The notes beneath the pieces were generated by a model, which was given only the letters and a program-made list of their open reading frames with translations, did no database searches and was not told where the DNA came from. The position numbers were made by a program, and so were the translations under genes. DNA of 64,000 nucleotides from Alphaproteobacteria bacterium (GTDB lineage Bacteria; Pseudomonadota; Alphaproteobacteria; MPNO01; UBA2964), in assembly GCA_012103315.1 (NCBI GenBank), contig WLWZ01000001.1, positions 434,001 through 498,000 of the forward strand, in the 5' to 3' direction. Shown here piece after piece: positions 50,826-59,846 of this stretch (the stretch's first letter is position 1; each line of letters starts with the position of its first letter).

Positions 50826-51481
50826 CGTCGTTGTTTGTTTCAGGCTCTGGGACCAATGTTGGTAAGACATTTGTCACCACTATACTGCTCAACGAAATAC
50901 GACAGGCAGGAATCGCATGCACCGCGGTAAAGCCCGTAATCTCCGGTTTTGATGACGATGGTCCGGGTGAAAGTGATACAGCCTTGATCTTGGAAGCGCT
51001 GGGTCGTGACGTTACACGGAATAGCATTGATGAGATTTCGCCGTGGCGATTTCGTGAACCAATTTCTCCTGATATGGCAGCCGCTCACGAGGGTCGGGCG
51101 CTCGATATTCAGGAGATTGCGAGATTTTGCGATGCGAATGGTGCGCTAAATTCAATCCGGATTATCGAAGGGGTCGGCGGCGTGATGGTGCCCTTAACAG
51201 AACAGGCAACCATACTCGATTTGATGGTTGAGGTAGCCGCCCCTGTGCTGTTGGTCGCCGGTTCTTATCTCGGAACGTTGAGCCACACGCTAACCGCGCT
51301 ACACGCTGTACAGAATAGAGGGCTGACCGTTGCGGGCGTCGTCATCAGCGAATCGTTGGAGAGCCCGGTTCCGCTTTCGGAGACCCAGGCAACGTTATCG
51401 CGCTTTGCGGGTAAGGTGCCGGTCGTCACCCTGCCGCGCGATGGCTCGTCAGAGATTGCAAAGGAAATCGGCCTTATATAG
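50822..51481 (+). CDS. bioD: Dethiobiotin synthetase (BioD)
   Basis: 219 residues of the P-loop ATPase type. The start SLFVSGSGTNVGKTFVTTIL carries the Walker A-like GTNVGKT; AVKPVISGFDD is the DAPA-binding Lys region, and IIEGVGGVMVPLTEQATILD supplies the catalytic Glu/metal site. It closes the ureido ring with CO2 and ATP. The GTGA overlap couples it to bioF. No pimeloyl-synthesis gene (bioC/H/G) is in the window. Confidence 0.92.
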   Translation: MTSLFVSGSGTNVGKTFVTTILLNEIRQAGIACTAVKPVISGFDDDGPGESDTALILEALGRDVTRNSIDEISPWRFREPISPDMAAAHEGRALDIQEIARFCDANGALNSIRIIEGVGGVMVPLTEQATILDLMVEVAAPVLLVAGSYLGTLSHTLTALHAVQNRGLTVAGVVISESLESPVPLSETQATLSRFAGKVPVVTLPRDGSSEIAKEIGLI

Positions 51482-51486
51482 AGGCG

Positions 51487-52281
51487 CTACTTAGGTGCGT
51501 TGGCATGCATCCAGTCGACAATGCGGCCCACAACCCGATCTTCAATGCCGAGAAAACCGTGTGCCGATTGTGCTTTGCACGGGCCGGAAATGTCTGGATC
51601 ACCACCATCAAACAATATGGTCTCCACCTTTGGGGCGTTCTTCAGCGCTGCTGCAAAGGCGGGTAGACTCTCGGCAGGGGTAACGACGCAGCCATCTTCT
51701 TTATGGTGGGCGATCAAAGATGGGACCTTGATTTTCCGAAGGTCGGCACCATGCGCGGTCGGTTTATCTGCATTGGAAACTTCGGTAACCGTTGCAGTGA
51801 AAACCACTCCATTAATGGGAAGGAACCCCGCTAGATGGGCAATCGAAACAGTGCCGCGGCTGGTACCGATAAGCCATAGCGGTGCTGTTGTTTTGGTTTT
51901 GACCCATTTAACGACGGCGGCAATGTCTTGTCGGTATTCATCGGAGTCCCGCCAGTGAATCAGGCCTTTGCGGCGGCGGTCAGAAGCGACATCGACATTA
52001 ATGGTCAGCACACCGCGATTGGCAAAGCGGTTGCGTGACCGCGTAAGAAAATTCTTACCCCTTGGTCCGCGCCCTTTCCAGAGCTTGATCTTGCCACTAC
52101 CACCCGAAAACAGGATGGCAGCAGATTTTACGGGTCCATCGGGTTGGGTGATGACAAAGGAAATGGTGACGTCGTCGCGTGTCGGGATGGTTTCTTCTGT
52201 TTCGGCCCGCAACGAATTTGCGAGAAGCGTCAGAACGAAAATGCTGCCTAGAGTTAGGCCTAATGGCGATCTTTCTATCAT
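51487..52281 (-). CDS. Exported alpha/beta hydrolase
   Basis: 264 residues. A signal peptide (LGLTLGSIFVLTLLANSLRA) places it in the periplasm. The nucleophile elbow is WLIGTSRGTVSIAHL (G-x-S-x-G form GTSRG), the acid is probably in FDGGDPDISGPC, and the His in SAHGFLGIE. VSFVITQPDGPVKSAAILFSG leads the core. It belongs with uncharacterised dienelactone hydrolase-like or serine esterases. It converges with bioD (6 bp). Confidence 0.7.
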   Translation of the reverse strand: MIERSPLGLTLGSIFVLTLLANSLRAETEETIPTRDDVTISFVITQPDGPVKSAAILFSGGSGKIKLWKGRGPRGKNFLTRSRNRFANRGVLTINVDVASDRRRKGLIHWRDSDEYRQDIAAVVKWVKTKTTAPLWLIGTSRGTVSIAHLAGFLPINGVVFTATVTEVSNADKPTAHGADLRKIKVPSLIAHHKEDGCVVTPAESLPAFAAALKNAPKVETILFDGGDPDISGPCKAQSAHGFLGIEDRVVGRIVDWMHANAPK

Positions 52282-52427
52282 TAGGGTCTTCCACCAAAAT
52301 TTCCGATAATATTAGCTGATATCACAGGGTTTCACCATTGCGTGACTCCCCCCTTGGCAAATCCCCTACAAAGAGTCATTGTGCGCTCGCCGGACAATCT
52401 TGGCGGCTAATTTGCGCTTGTAACTTG

Positions 52428-53600
52428 ATGAAAATCGCTGTTCCGAAAGAAAAATGGGCCAACGAAGCCCGTATCTCAGCATCCGCCGATTCCGTAAAGA
52501 AATTTATCGCACTGGGCTTTGATGTCGTTGTCGAATCCGGCGCCGGTGACGCGGCCTCGATTTCAGATGCAGACTTGTCCGAGGTGGGTGCAACGATTGC
52601 GTCCAGCGCCGCGGAAGCTGTCAGTGATGCTGATATTGTTTTACGCGTTCAACGGCCCATGACTGCAGCTGATGGCGGCGACGACGAAATCGCGATGATG
52701 AAGTCGGGCACCATTCTTATTGGTACCTTGTCCGCTCTTTCCAACGCTGATCAGGCAGAGGCTTATGCCAAACAGGGTGTGACCGCTTTTGCGATGGAAC
52801 TGCTGCCGCGTATCAGCCGCGCGCAATCGATGGACGTGTTGTCTTCGCAGTCCAATCTCGCAGGGTACAAAGCGGTGCTTGATGCCGCGCATGAATATAC
52901 CAGAGCCTTCCCAATGATGATGACGGCGGCAGGAACGATCCCACCGGCAAAAGTTCTGGTCCTTGGTGCTGGTGTTGCCGGGCTTCAGGCTATCGCAACG
53001 GCACGTCGCCTTGGCGCTGTGGTGTCGGCTTATGATGTACGACCGGTTGTGAAAGAGCAGGTCGAAAGCCTTGGTGGTCGTTTTGTTGAAGTTGACCCCG
53101 ATGCGACGGAAGATGCGGAAACCGCTGGTGGCTATGCCAAGGAAATGACAGACGAGTATAAGGCGCGTCAGGCTGAAGTTCTGAAAGAAGCGCTGATCAA
53201 GACCGATATCGCAATTTGTACGGCGCTTATTCCCGGTCGTCCGGCGCCGGTTCTTATTCCAGAAGCGACTGTTCAGGAAATGAAAGAGGGGTCGGTGATC
53301 GTCGACCTCGCAGTTGAGCAGGGCGGTAACTGCCCGATTAGCGAATATGGTGATGTTGTTGTCAAACATGGTGTGAAGATCGTTGGTCATGCCAACGTGC
53401 CAAGCCGTTTGGCTGCAGATGCCAGCATGTTGTATGCCAAAAACCTTCTGAACTTTATTACGCCAATGGTAGATGCAGAGACCAAAGAGCTGGCCATTGA
53501 TTGGGAAGACGAGATCATTCAGGGTTGCTTGGTCACCCGTGACGGAGCCGTTGTTCATCCCGGCCTCTCTCCGGCCGAAGAAAAAGCGAAGGCAAGCTGA
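52428..53600 (+). CDS. pntAA: NAD(P) transhydrogenase subunit alpha, part 1 (PntAA)
   Basis: 390 residues: the soluble NAD(H)-binding domain I only. The N-terminus [20 protein letters not shown] matches the family; the Rossmann motif is [20 protein letters not shown], and [20 protein letters not shown] with [10 protein letters not shown] follows. [20 protein letters not shown] is conserved. In the R. rubrum type enzyme domain I is a separate subunit, as here. It transfers hydride between NADH and NADP+ using the proton gradient, supplying NADPH. ATG 52428 fits the family start. Confidence 0.94.
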   Translation: MKIAVPKEKWANEARISASADSVKKFIALGFDVVVESGAGDAASISDADLSEVGATIASSAAEAVSDADIVLRVQRPMTAADGGDDEIAMMKSGTILIGTLSALSNADQAEAYAKQGVTAFAMELLPRISRAQSMDVLSSQSNLAGYKAVLDAAHEYTRAFPMMMTAAGTIPPAKVLVLGAGVAGLQAIATARRLGAVVSAYDVRPVVKEQVESLGGRFVEVDPDATEDAETAGGYAKEMTDEYKARQAEVLKEALIKTDIAICTALIPGRPAPVLIPEATVQEMKEGSVIVDLAVEQGGNCPISEYGDVVVKHGVKIVGHANVPSRLAADASMLYAKNLLNFITPMVDAETKELAIDWEDEIIQGCLVTRDGAVVHPGLSPAEEKAKAS

Positions 53601-53602
53601 GC

Positions 53603-53938
53603 ATGGACCCCACGAAGATAATGCAGGCTACCGAGACAGCGGCGGCATCGGCAGCAACAGGTTCTCTTATCTCTCTCTTTACTGTTTTCGTTCTGGCGAT
53701 TTTCGTCGGCTATTACGTTGTTTGGAATGTCACCTCGGCTTTGCATTCACCGTTGATGAGTGTCACCAATGCAATCTCGTCGGTCATTATTGTTGGCGCG
53801 TTGATCGCGGCTGGACCGACCGATGCTAATTTCTCCAAGATCATGGGTTTTCTCGCTGTCGTTCTGGCATCGGTGAACATCTTTGGCGGCTTTATCGTCT
53901 CGCAGCGCATGCTGCAGATGTTCCGGAAGAAGGGGTAA
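53603..53938 (+). CDS. pntAB: NAD(P) transhydrogenase subunit alpha, part 2 (PntAB)
   Basis: 111 residues with about three to four membrane helices: [40 protein letters not shown] and a last helix [19 protein letters not shown]. These form part of the proton-conducting membrane domain II. The gene lies 2 bp after pntAA and 3 bp before pntB, the split-gene layout of Rhodospirillum-type enzymes. Confidence 0.94.
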   Translation: MDPTKIMQATETAAASAATGSLISLFTVFVLAIFVGYYVVWNVTSALHSPLMSVTNAISSVIIVGALIAAGPTDANFSKIMGFLAVVLASVNIFGGFIVSQRMLQMFRKKG

Positions 53939-53941
53939 AGC

Positions 53942-55330
53942 GTGTCGGAGGAATTAACCGGACTGGCCTACCTGCTGGCAGCGATCTGTTTCATCCTGGC
54001 GCTGCGCGGTCTGTCATCCCCTGAAACAGCGCGGCGCGGTAATCTCACGGGCATGATCGGGATGGCGATCGCCATCGGTACCACGTTGGCGAGCCCGCAT
54101 GTGCTGAGCTACACTTGGATTATTGCTGGCATTCTAGTCGGTGGCACCATCGGTACCGTCACGGCGCTTAAGATTCAGATGACGGCGCTGCCGCAACTGG
54201 TGGCGGCGTTCCATAGTCTGGTTGGCCTGGCAGCGGTATTTGTCGCAACGGCGACGCTTTATGCGCCGGAAGCCTATGGCATAGGAGCGGTTGGCAACAT
54301 TCTGACGGCGAGCCTGGTCGAAATGTCGATTGGAACTTTCATCGGCGCCATTACCTTTACGGGCTCTATCGTGGCCTTTGCCAAGCTGCAGGGCTTGGTC
54401 TCGGGCGCCCCTTTGGTTTTCCCGGGGCAGCATCTTCTGAACGCGGTTCTCGGTATCGCGGCAATTGTGTTGATCGCGTGGTTCTCTACGACGGAGTCTT
54501 ATCAGGCCTATTGGTTAATCGTGGCATTGGCATTGGTCCTGGGGTTTCTGATTATTCTCCCAATCGGTGGCGCCGACATGCCGGTCGTCGTCTCAATGTT
54601 GAACTCTTATTCAGGCTGGGCGGCGTGCGGTATTGGCTTCACCCTCGGCAACACATTGCTGATTATTACCGGCGCATTGGTCGGTTCATCGGGAGCGATC
54701 CTGAGCTATATCATGTGCAAAGGCATGAACCGCTCGTTCTTTAACGTTATCCTTGGCGGTTTTGGCACCGAAGAAGGTGTCGCCGCTACTACACAAGGCG
54801 ACAAAACGGTTCGTCAGGGTAGTGCCGAAGATGCCAGCTTTATCATGCAAAATGCGGGTAAGGTGATTGTTGTACCGGGCTATGGTATGGCGGTTGCACA
54901 GGCTCAGCATGCTCTCCGTGAGATGGGAGATGTTCTCAAAGAGGCTGGCGTTGAGGTGTCTTATGCGATCCACCCAGTAGCAGGACGTATGCCTGGCCAT
55001 ATGAATGTCTTATTGGCGGAAGCCAACGTGCCATATGACGAAGTGTTTGAACTCGAAGAGATCAATCACGAATTTTCCACCGCAGATGTGGTTTATGTCA
55101 TTGGAGCGAATGATGTGACCAATCCGGCGGCAAAAACTGACCCCAATAGTCCAATCTACGGAATGCCGATCCTTGATGTTGAAAAGGCGCAAACCGTACT
55201 GTTTGTTAAACGTGGCATGGCTTCTGGCTACGCTGGGGTCGATAACGAGCTGTTTTTCCGCGATAACACGATGATGCTGTTTGGCGACGCCAAAAAGATG
55301 ACGGAAGAAATTCTTCAGTCACTTGGCTGA
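53942..55330 (+). CDS. pntB: NAD(P) transhydrogenase subunit beta (PntB)
   Basis: 462 residues. About nine membrane helices (domain II) fill the first 280 residues, including TGSIVAFAKLQGLVSG and VVVSMLNSYSGWAACGIGFT. The NADP(H)-binding domain III follows with VIVVPGYGMAVAQAQHALRE, AIHPVAGRMPGHMNVLLAEA and VIGANDVTNPAAKTDPNSPI. The start is a GTG 3 bp after pntAB. Confidence 0.95.
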   Translation: MSEELTGLAYLLAAICFILALRGLSSPETARRGNLTGMIGMAIAIGTTLASPHVLSYTWIIAGILVGGTIGTVTALKIQMTALPQLVAAFHSLVGLAAVFVATATLYAPEAYGIGAVGNILTASLVEMSIGTFIGAITFTGSIVAFAKLQGLVSGAPLVFPGQHLLNAVLGIAAIVLIAWFSTTESYQAYWLIVALALVLGFLIILPIGGADMPVVVSMLNSYSGWAACGIGFTLGNTLLIITGALVGSSGAILSYIMCKGMNRSFFNVILGGFGTEEGVAATTQGDKTVRQGSAEDASFIMQNAGKVIVVPGYGMAVAQAQHALREMGDVLKEAGVEVSYAIHPVAGRMPGHMNVLLAEANVPYDEVFELEEINHEFSTADVVYVIGANDVTNPAAKTDPNSPIYGMPILDVEKAQTVLFVKRGMASGYAGVDNELFFRDNTMMLFGDAKKMTEEILQSLG

Positions 55331-55393
55331 TACCCCAATTTTCGATGCAACAGAATAATTGATTTGGGTCGCTGGCCGATCCATATTGACGAT

Positions 55394-55990
55394 ATGGCTA
55401 TTCTTAAAATTGCCCGTATGGGCCATCCGATCCTGGCGGAGCGTGCCAAGGAAATTCCTGACCCGACCGCGCGTGAAGTTCGCAAGCTGGTCGAAGATAT
55501 GTATGAAACGTTGGATGATATCAGAGGTGCCGGTCTCGCAGCACCACAGGTTCACATCAGCAAGCGGCTTGTAATTTTCGAGGCCCCACAAGAACGCGGT
55601 GAAGAGGAAGAGGCGCCGGAAACCGATTTCGCACCGATGACTGAAATTATCAATCCCGAATGGCAGCCTTTGTCAGACGAGATGGCGCTGGGCTGGGAAG
55701 GGTGCCTGTCGGTACCGGGTCTCACTGGGGCAGTCGAACGCCATACCCACATTCGCTATCGCGGTTATTCGCCTCAAGGTCAGCTGATTGATCGAGAAGC
55801 GACAGGTTTTCATGCCCGGGTTTTTCAGCACGAGTTCGATCATCTTGATGGAATTCTCTATCCGATGCGGATGCAGGATCTGTCTCTGCTGGTGTTTACT
55901 GAGGAGGCGCAAAAGTTTGGCTTGCCGTCGCTCGGGGCCAACGAAGAATCTGAAGAACCTTCCAGCGACGGTGAAGGAGAAGCTGCGTAA
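55394..55990 (+). CDS. def: Peptide deformylase
   Basis: About 198 residues. The three family motifs are present: GAGLAAPQVHISKRLVIF, EGCLSVPG and the zinc motif HEFDHLDG. MAILKIARMGHPILAERAKE is the usual N-terminus, so ATG 55394 is chosen; a TTG at 55364 would add ten residues. A loop rich in Glu (ERGEEEEAPETD) in the first half and an acidic C-terminal tail (EESEEPSSDGEGEAA) are extensions. It removes N-formyl groups from new proteins. It overlaps COQ9 by TAATG. Confidence 0.9.
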   Translation: MAILKIARMGHPILAERAKEIPDPTAREVRKLVEDMYETLDDIRGAGLAAPQVHISKRLVIFEAPQERGEEEEAPETDFAPMTEIINPEWQPLSDEMALGWEGCLSVPGLTGAVERHTHIRYRGYSPQGQLIDREATGFHARVFQHEFDHLDGILYPMRMQDLSLLVFTEEAQKFGLPSLGANEESEEPSSDGEGEAA

Positions 55991-56640
55991 TGGCAGATCA
56001 TTCTGACAACCGCGTACAACAACGGATGAAATTACTCGAGGCAATCCTGCCACATGTTGCCTTCGATGGTTGGACGGATGACGCCCTGCGCGCCGGTGCA
56101 GTAGATGCCGGAATGGATGACATTGCTGTAGATCGTTTCTTTCCGGGTGGGGCAAGGGAGATCGCGGCCGCTTTCAGCGAATGGGCGGATCAGAAAATGC
56201 TCGAAGCGCTAGCAACGCAGGACGTTGACGGTTTGAAATTACGCGAGCGCGTCGCCCTCGCTGTGCGATTACGGCTGGAAGCATTAGCACCACATCGCGA
56301 AACCGTTCGTCGGACCGTTGCCTTTCTGTCACTGCCCGGAAACATTTCGCGTGGCGGCAAAGGCGTTTACAAAACTGTAGACGCAATCTGGTATGCGGTG
56401 GGTGACCGCTCCTCGGATTTTAGTTTTTACACCAAGCGTGCTTTGCTTGCCGGGGTCGTTACCTCGACGAGCCTCTTTTGGCTCGATGATGATTCAGATG
56501 ACTGCGTTGACAGTTGGGCGTTTCTCGACCGACGCATTGCCGACGTTATGAAAATTCCGGCCCTCCGCGGCAGACTGGAAAAAATAGCCTGCCGTCTTCC
56601 AGATCCGTTTAAAATTCTACGAGCTGTGCGCGCCCGCTAG
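55990..56640 (+). CDS. COQ9 family ubiquinone biosynthesis protein
   Basis: 216 residues of the COQ9 type (TetR-like fold that binds lipids). HVAFDGWTDDALRAGAVDAG at the start, LKLRERVALAVRLRLEALAP in the middle and SFYTKRALLAGVVTSTSLFW towards the end match the family. In eukaryotes COQ9 presents the quinone precursor to COQ7. Its position right after def is common in alphaproteobacteria. The ATG shares one base with the def stop. Confidence 0.85.
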   Translation: MADHSDNRVQQRMKLLEAILPHVAFDGWTDDALRAGAVDAGMDDIAVDRFFPGGAREIAAAFSEWADQKMLEALATQDVDGLKLRERVALAVRLRLEALAPHRETVRRTVAFLSLPGNISRGGKGVYKTVDAIWYAVGDRSSDFSFYTKRALLAGVVTSTSLFWLDDDSDDCVDSWAFLDRRIADVMKIPALRGRLEKIACRLPDPFKILRAVRAR

Positions 56641-56649
56641 AAATGCGTC

Positions 56650-57180
56650 TTAGTTCGGTGTCAGCGGAACAGCCTTGGTCTGATTGGCCCGGAACTTGTC
56701 GACCGCTTTGGCAATTTTTTCATCGCCGAGTGCTAATACAGCAGCTGAGAGCAACGCAGCGTTTACCGCGCCAGCCCGACCAACAGCAAGAACCCCGACA
56801 GGAATGCCACCCGGCATCTGAACCATCGAAAGTAAGCTATCCATGCCGCCCATTACACGGGTTTCCATTGGGCAGCCAAAGACAGGTTTAGCTGTCATAG
56901 CGGCAACACAGCCAGGGAGAGCAGCTGCCATGCCCGCGCCAGCGATAAACACCTTTGCACCGCGTCCTTCGACGTCCTTGATCCAATCGACGAGCCGGTC
57001 AGGAGTCCGGTGGGCTGAATGAACGGCGACTTCGTGGGCAATGCCGAGTTTTTTCAGCGTGTCAGCTGCATGATGCATGGTTTCCCAGTCTGATTGGCTC
57101 CCCATAACGATCCCGACGAGCGGGTTTTTGGATTTTGCAGGTTTGCGGGAGGCCTTTTTCGCAGCGGGTTTTTTAGCCAT
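56650..57180 (-). CDS. purE: N5-carboxyaminoimidazole ribonucleotide mutase (PurE class I)
   Basis: 176 residues. The core [40 protein letters not shown] and [20 protein letters not shown], with [18 protein letters not shown], is diagnostic. It moves the carboxyl group from N5 to C4 in purine synthesis. A lysine- and alanine-rich extension of about 23 residues ([16 protein letters not shown]) precedes the core, longer than in many PurE. The gene converges with COQ9. No purK partner is adjacent. Confidence 0.92.
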   Translation of the reverse strand: MAKKPAAKKASRKPAKSKNPLVGIVMGSQSDWETMHHAADTLKKLGIAHEVAVHSAHRTPDRLVDWIKDVEGRGAKVFIAGAGMAAALPGCVAAMTAKPVFGCPMETRVMGGMDSLLSMVQMPGGIPVGVLAVGRAGAVNAALLSAAVLALGDEKIAKAVDKFRANQTKAVPLTPN

Positions 57181-57354
57181 CTATTTACTCATCTGTTGTC
57201 GGTTTAAATTTAATACTCGCTAATATACGGAAGCGTTGTCCCCCCGCAATACCCGCCGATTCTCTAGATTTCTAATAGTTCTTTAACGAAATGAGCGTTG
57301 ACTACCAGCATGGCGTTTCACGTCTTGGTGGACGCAAGCTAATGCGGGTAGGCT

Positions 57355-58095
57355 ATGAAAGTTTCGAGTTCCAGACCGATTGTGCCAAACGCAAGGTTGG
57401 CCACCGCCTATTCGCGGTCCGGTGAGGCTGCGGCCCCTGCTGCACGGGCAATTTCCGATTCTGCCAGTGTCCTCGGTATTCCTGATGCTGAACTAACACC
57501 GAAAGTTCAAGGCGCAATTCAACGTCTTATGGAAGAGGTTGATTCTCTCCGTCGTGAGCTTGAACAAAGTCGCCAACGGATCGCGTATCTTGAACAGCTG
57601 GCGGACCAGGATGCATTGGCACCGGTTGCGAACCGGCGGGCTTTTGTTCGAGAGCTGTCGCGGATCATGGCATTCGCCGAACGTTATAATTCACCCAGTA
57701 GCCTGGTATATTTTGACGTAAACGGGCTGAAACCTATTAACGACACGCACGGGCACCCTGCTGGTGATGCGGCTCTGATGCGGATCGCTGATGTCCTGGT
57801 TGAAAATGTCCGGGAGTCTGATGTTGTGGGTCGTCTTGGTGGTGACGAGTTTGCTGTAATTCTGTCGCAGGCGGATGAAGCGACAGCCGCCGAAAAAGCC
57901 CAGATGCTTGTTCAACGTATCGGAGATCAGCCGCTTGACTGGAATGGTGCAGATATTCCTCTCATGGTCTCATACGGGACTTACACATTTAGGGGGGGTG
58001 ACACTGCCGGTGATGCCTTGGCCGCGGCGGATCGTGCCATGTATGAAAATAAGATGGCCTATAAGAAAAAGACGCAAGCAGCAGTGGCGTCTTGA
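57355..58095 (+). CDS. Diguanylate cyclase with coiled-coil N-terminus
   Basis: 246 residues, no membrane segment. Residues about 55-85 (LMEEVDSLRRELEQSRQRIA) form a coiled coil for dimerisation. The GGDEF domain has LVYFDVNGLKPINDTHGHPA and an intact RLGGDEFAVIL. An inhibitory I-site RxxD (RESD) lies five residues before GGDEF. It should make cyclic di-GMP from GTP. A weak GGTAGG lies just before the ATG. A DUF465 gene is convergent 13 bp beyond its stop. Confidence 0.85.
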   Translation: MKVSSSRPIVPNARLATAYSRSGEAAAPAARAISDSASVLGIPDAELTPKVQGAIQRLMEEVDSLRRELEQSRQRIAYLEQLADQDALAPVANRRAFVRELSRIMAFAERYNSPSSLVYFDVNGLKPINDTHGHPAGDAALMRIADVLVENVRESDVVGRLGGDEFAVILSQADEATAAEKAQMLVQRIGDQPLDWNGADIPLMVSYGTYTFRGGDTAGDALAAADRAMYENKMAYKKKTQAAVAS

Positions 58096-58108
58096 GGCCG
58101 CTCCGGTG

Positions 58109-58309
58109 TCAGGCGATATTGTCTGGAATTAACCGACTTCTCATCGTTTGAATTTCATCTTTTAAAACAAGTTTGCGCTTTTTAAGCCTTTGCAGTTGTA
58201 GCTGGTCAAACGGGACCGCTTCGGAAACTCGATCAATTACGCCGTCGAGATCGTTATGCTCGGTTTCAAGCTCGGCTATCCGGCGTCTAAGGGTGTCCTG
58301 ATCTTCCAT
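58109..58309 (-). CDS. YdcH/DUF465 family protein, copy 1
   Basis: 66 residues, a single helical hairpin: DTLRRRIAELETEHNDLDGV then VPFDQLQLQRLKKRKLVLKD and EIQTMRSRLIP. The LKKRKLxLKDEI end is the DUF465 signature. The function is unknown; many bind other proteins or DNA-related complexes. A second, different member lies at 59546-59710, on the other side of pfk. Confidence 0.85.
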   Translation of the reverse strand: MEDQDTLRRRIAELETEHNDLDGVIDRVSEAVPFDQLQLQRLKKRKLVLKDEIQTMRSRLIPDNIA

Positions 58310-58438
58310 TGTTTCCGTTTAAAGTACCGTTTTACTAGCGTTATCGGCCATTGTGGAGGTACAGATATCGCAACTGACTTTACGTGTTCCTAATATACCC
58401 AGTTTTTATGACGTGTGTTCTAAGATGGTGAAAAGATA

Positions 58439-59491
58439 ATGGCAACAAATCGTATTGGGGTCCTGACAAGCGGTGGCGATTGCGCCGGGCTCAATGCCGT
58501 AATTCGGGCAGTCACCAAACGGGCGATTACTGAGTATGGTTGGGAGGTGTACGGCATTAATGACGGCAGTCACGGATTGCTGGATCGACCACCACGTTAT
58601 CAGCAGCTGTCGCTTTCTGATTTTTCTGGCACCGTCCTGCGGTTGGGCGGAACGATTTTAGGCTCTGTAAATAGCGGCGATCCCTTTGATTTTTTGATGC
58701 CAGATGGCAGCCACCAGGATCGCTCCGAAGAAATTATAGAGGGCTACAATCAACTAGGCCTCGATGCTCTGATCGCTATTGGCGGTGACGGCAGTTTGGC
58801 GATCTTGCGTAAACTTGCCCAGCAAGGGGGGTGGAATCTGATCGGCATTCCCAAAACAATCGATAACGATGTTGATCTCACCGAGAATGCTGTTGGCTAT
58901 CTAACGGCTGTTGATGTTGCGACCGAGGCGTTGGATCGACTGCAACCGACGGCGGCTAGCCATAACCGGGTTATGATTTTGGAGGTCATGGGAAGAGATC
59001 ACGGCCACATCGCAATTAATGCGGGGATTGCCGGCGGTGCTGACGCGATACTGATACCGGAGATCCCCTACGATCTTGATCGCCTTAGCACTAAACTAGA
59101 AGATATTCGTAAACAGGAAGGCCGCACATTTGCTCTGATCGTTGTCGCGGAAGGGGTAAAGCCCGTTAGTGATTCCGCAGAAGCTGGTATCGGTCAGTAT
59201 TTGTGTGACCGTCTAACGGACATGGCTGGAGCAGAATGTCGGGTGACCGTTCTGGGCCATACACAGCGCGGCGGTATCCCGACACCGCGTGATCGATTGT
59301 TTGGCTCCGCCTTTGGCGTCCATGCCGTTGATCTTATTGCCGCCGAAAAATTTGATCGGATGGTGGCATGGTCAAGTCGTGACTGTGTCGATGTGCCGCT
59401 TGCCGACGTAGTTGGCCATTCGCATCCGGTCGACCCTAAGAGTGCGGTGGTGCGTACTGCTCGGGGACTTGGAATCTGTCTTGGAGATTAA
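58439..59491 (+). CDS. 6-phosphofructokinase, group III-like
   Basis: 350 residues of the PFK-A fold. TSGGDCAGLNAVIRAVTK binds the nucleotide; AIGGDGSLAILRKL near 113-126 and IPKTIDNDVDLTENAVGY near 137-155 form the phosphoryl-donor and fructose 6-phosphate sites. MGRDHGHIAINAGIAGGAD and LGHTQRGGIPTPRDR follow. The Gly in GGDGS is usual for ATP-dependent enzymes, whereas the Lys in PKTIDND is usual for pyrophosphate enzymes, so the donor cannot be assigned. It catalyses the committed step of glycolysis. Confidence 0.88.
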   Translation: MATNRIGVLTSGGDCAGLNAVIRAVTKRAITEYGWEVYGINDGSHGLLDRPPRYQQLSLSDFSGTVLRLGGTILGSVNSGDPFDFLMPDGSHQDRSEEIIEGYNQLGLDALIAIGGDGSLAILRKLAQQGGWNLIGIPKTIDNDVDLTENAVGYLTAVDVATEALDRLQPTAASHNRVMILEVMGRDHGHIAINAGIAGGADAILIPEIPYDLDRLSTKLEDIRKQEGRTFALIVVAEGVKPVSDSAEAGIGQYLCDRLTDMAGAECRVTVLGHTQRGGIPTPRDRLFGSAFGVHAVDLIAAEKFDRMVAWSSRDCVDVPLADVVGHSHPVDPKSAVVRTARGLGICLGD

Positions 59492-59545
59492 AGCAACCTG
59501 TGCCTAAAATACGGTGTTCTGTTTCCGACTTATAAGGAGGTCAAT

Positions 59546-59710
59546 ATGATTGTTGACGAAGCTAAGTCTTCACTCGAAACACACCACGCTAGTTTAGAAA
59601 TTAAGCTCCTTGAAGAACTTAACCGTCCTCAACCCGACCAGAACCTGATCGTAGCCATCAAAAAGCAAAAACTCCGATTAAAAGACGAAATGCTGGGCAT
59701 GAACGCCTAA
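59546..59710 (+). CDS. YdcH/DUF465 family protein, copy 2
   Basis: 54 residues: MIVDEAKSSLETHHASLEIK, then RPQPDQNLIVAIKKQKLRLK and DEMLGMNA. The His in LETHHASLE and the KKQKLRLKDEM end are the DUF465/YdcH signature, in a shorter form than copy 1. AGGAGG lies 5 nt before the ATG, a very strong start. It may be transcribed with pfk (54 bp). A 7-bp hairpin (TCACCGA / TCGGTGA, 59731-59758) lies beyond its stop. Confidence 0.8.
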   Translation: MIVDEAKSSLETHHASLEIKLLEELNRPQPDQNLIVAIKKQKLRLKDEMLGMNA

Positions 59711-59846
59711 AAACAAAAATCACTTTCTTCTCACCGACTAGGTAAATCCGCTCGGTGACATCTATGGGATGACAAGCACCGTCGTTATGGGCGACGATGA
59801 ATGCAGTCGTTTGCGAGAAAATCAAAAAGCAAAACGGGGAGTCGAG

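Noticed and set aside
52641-53558. 305-residue leftward frame opposite pntAA
   Set aside because: It lies entirely antisense to a certain gene and shows no recognisable protein.
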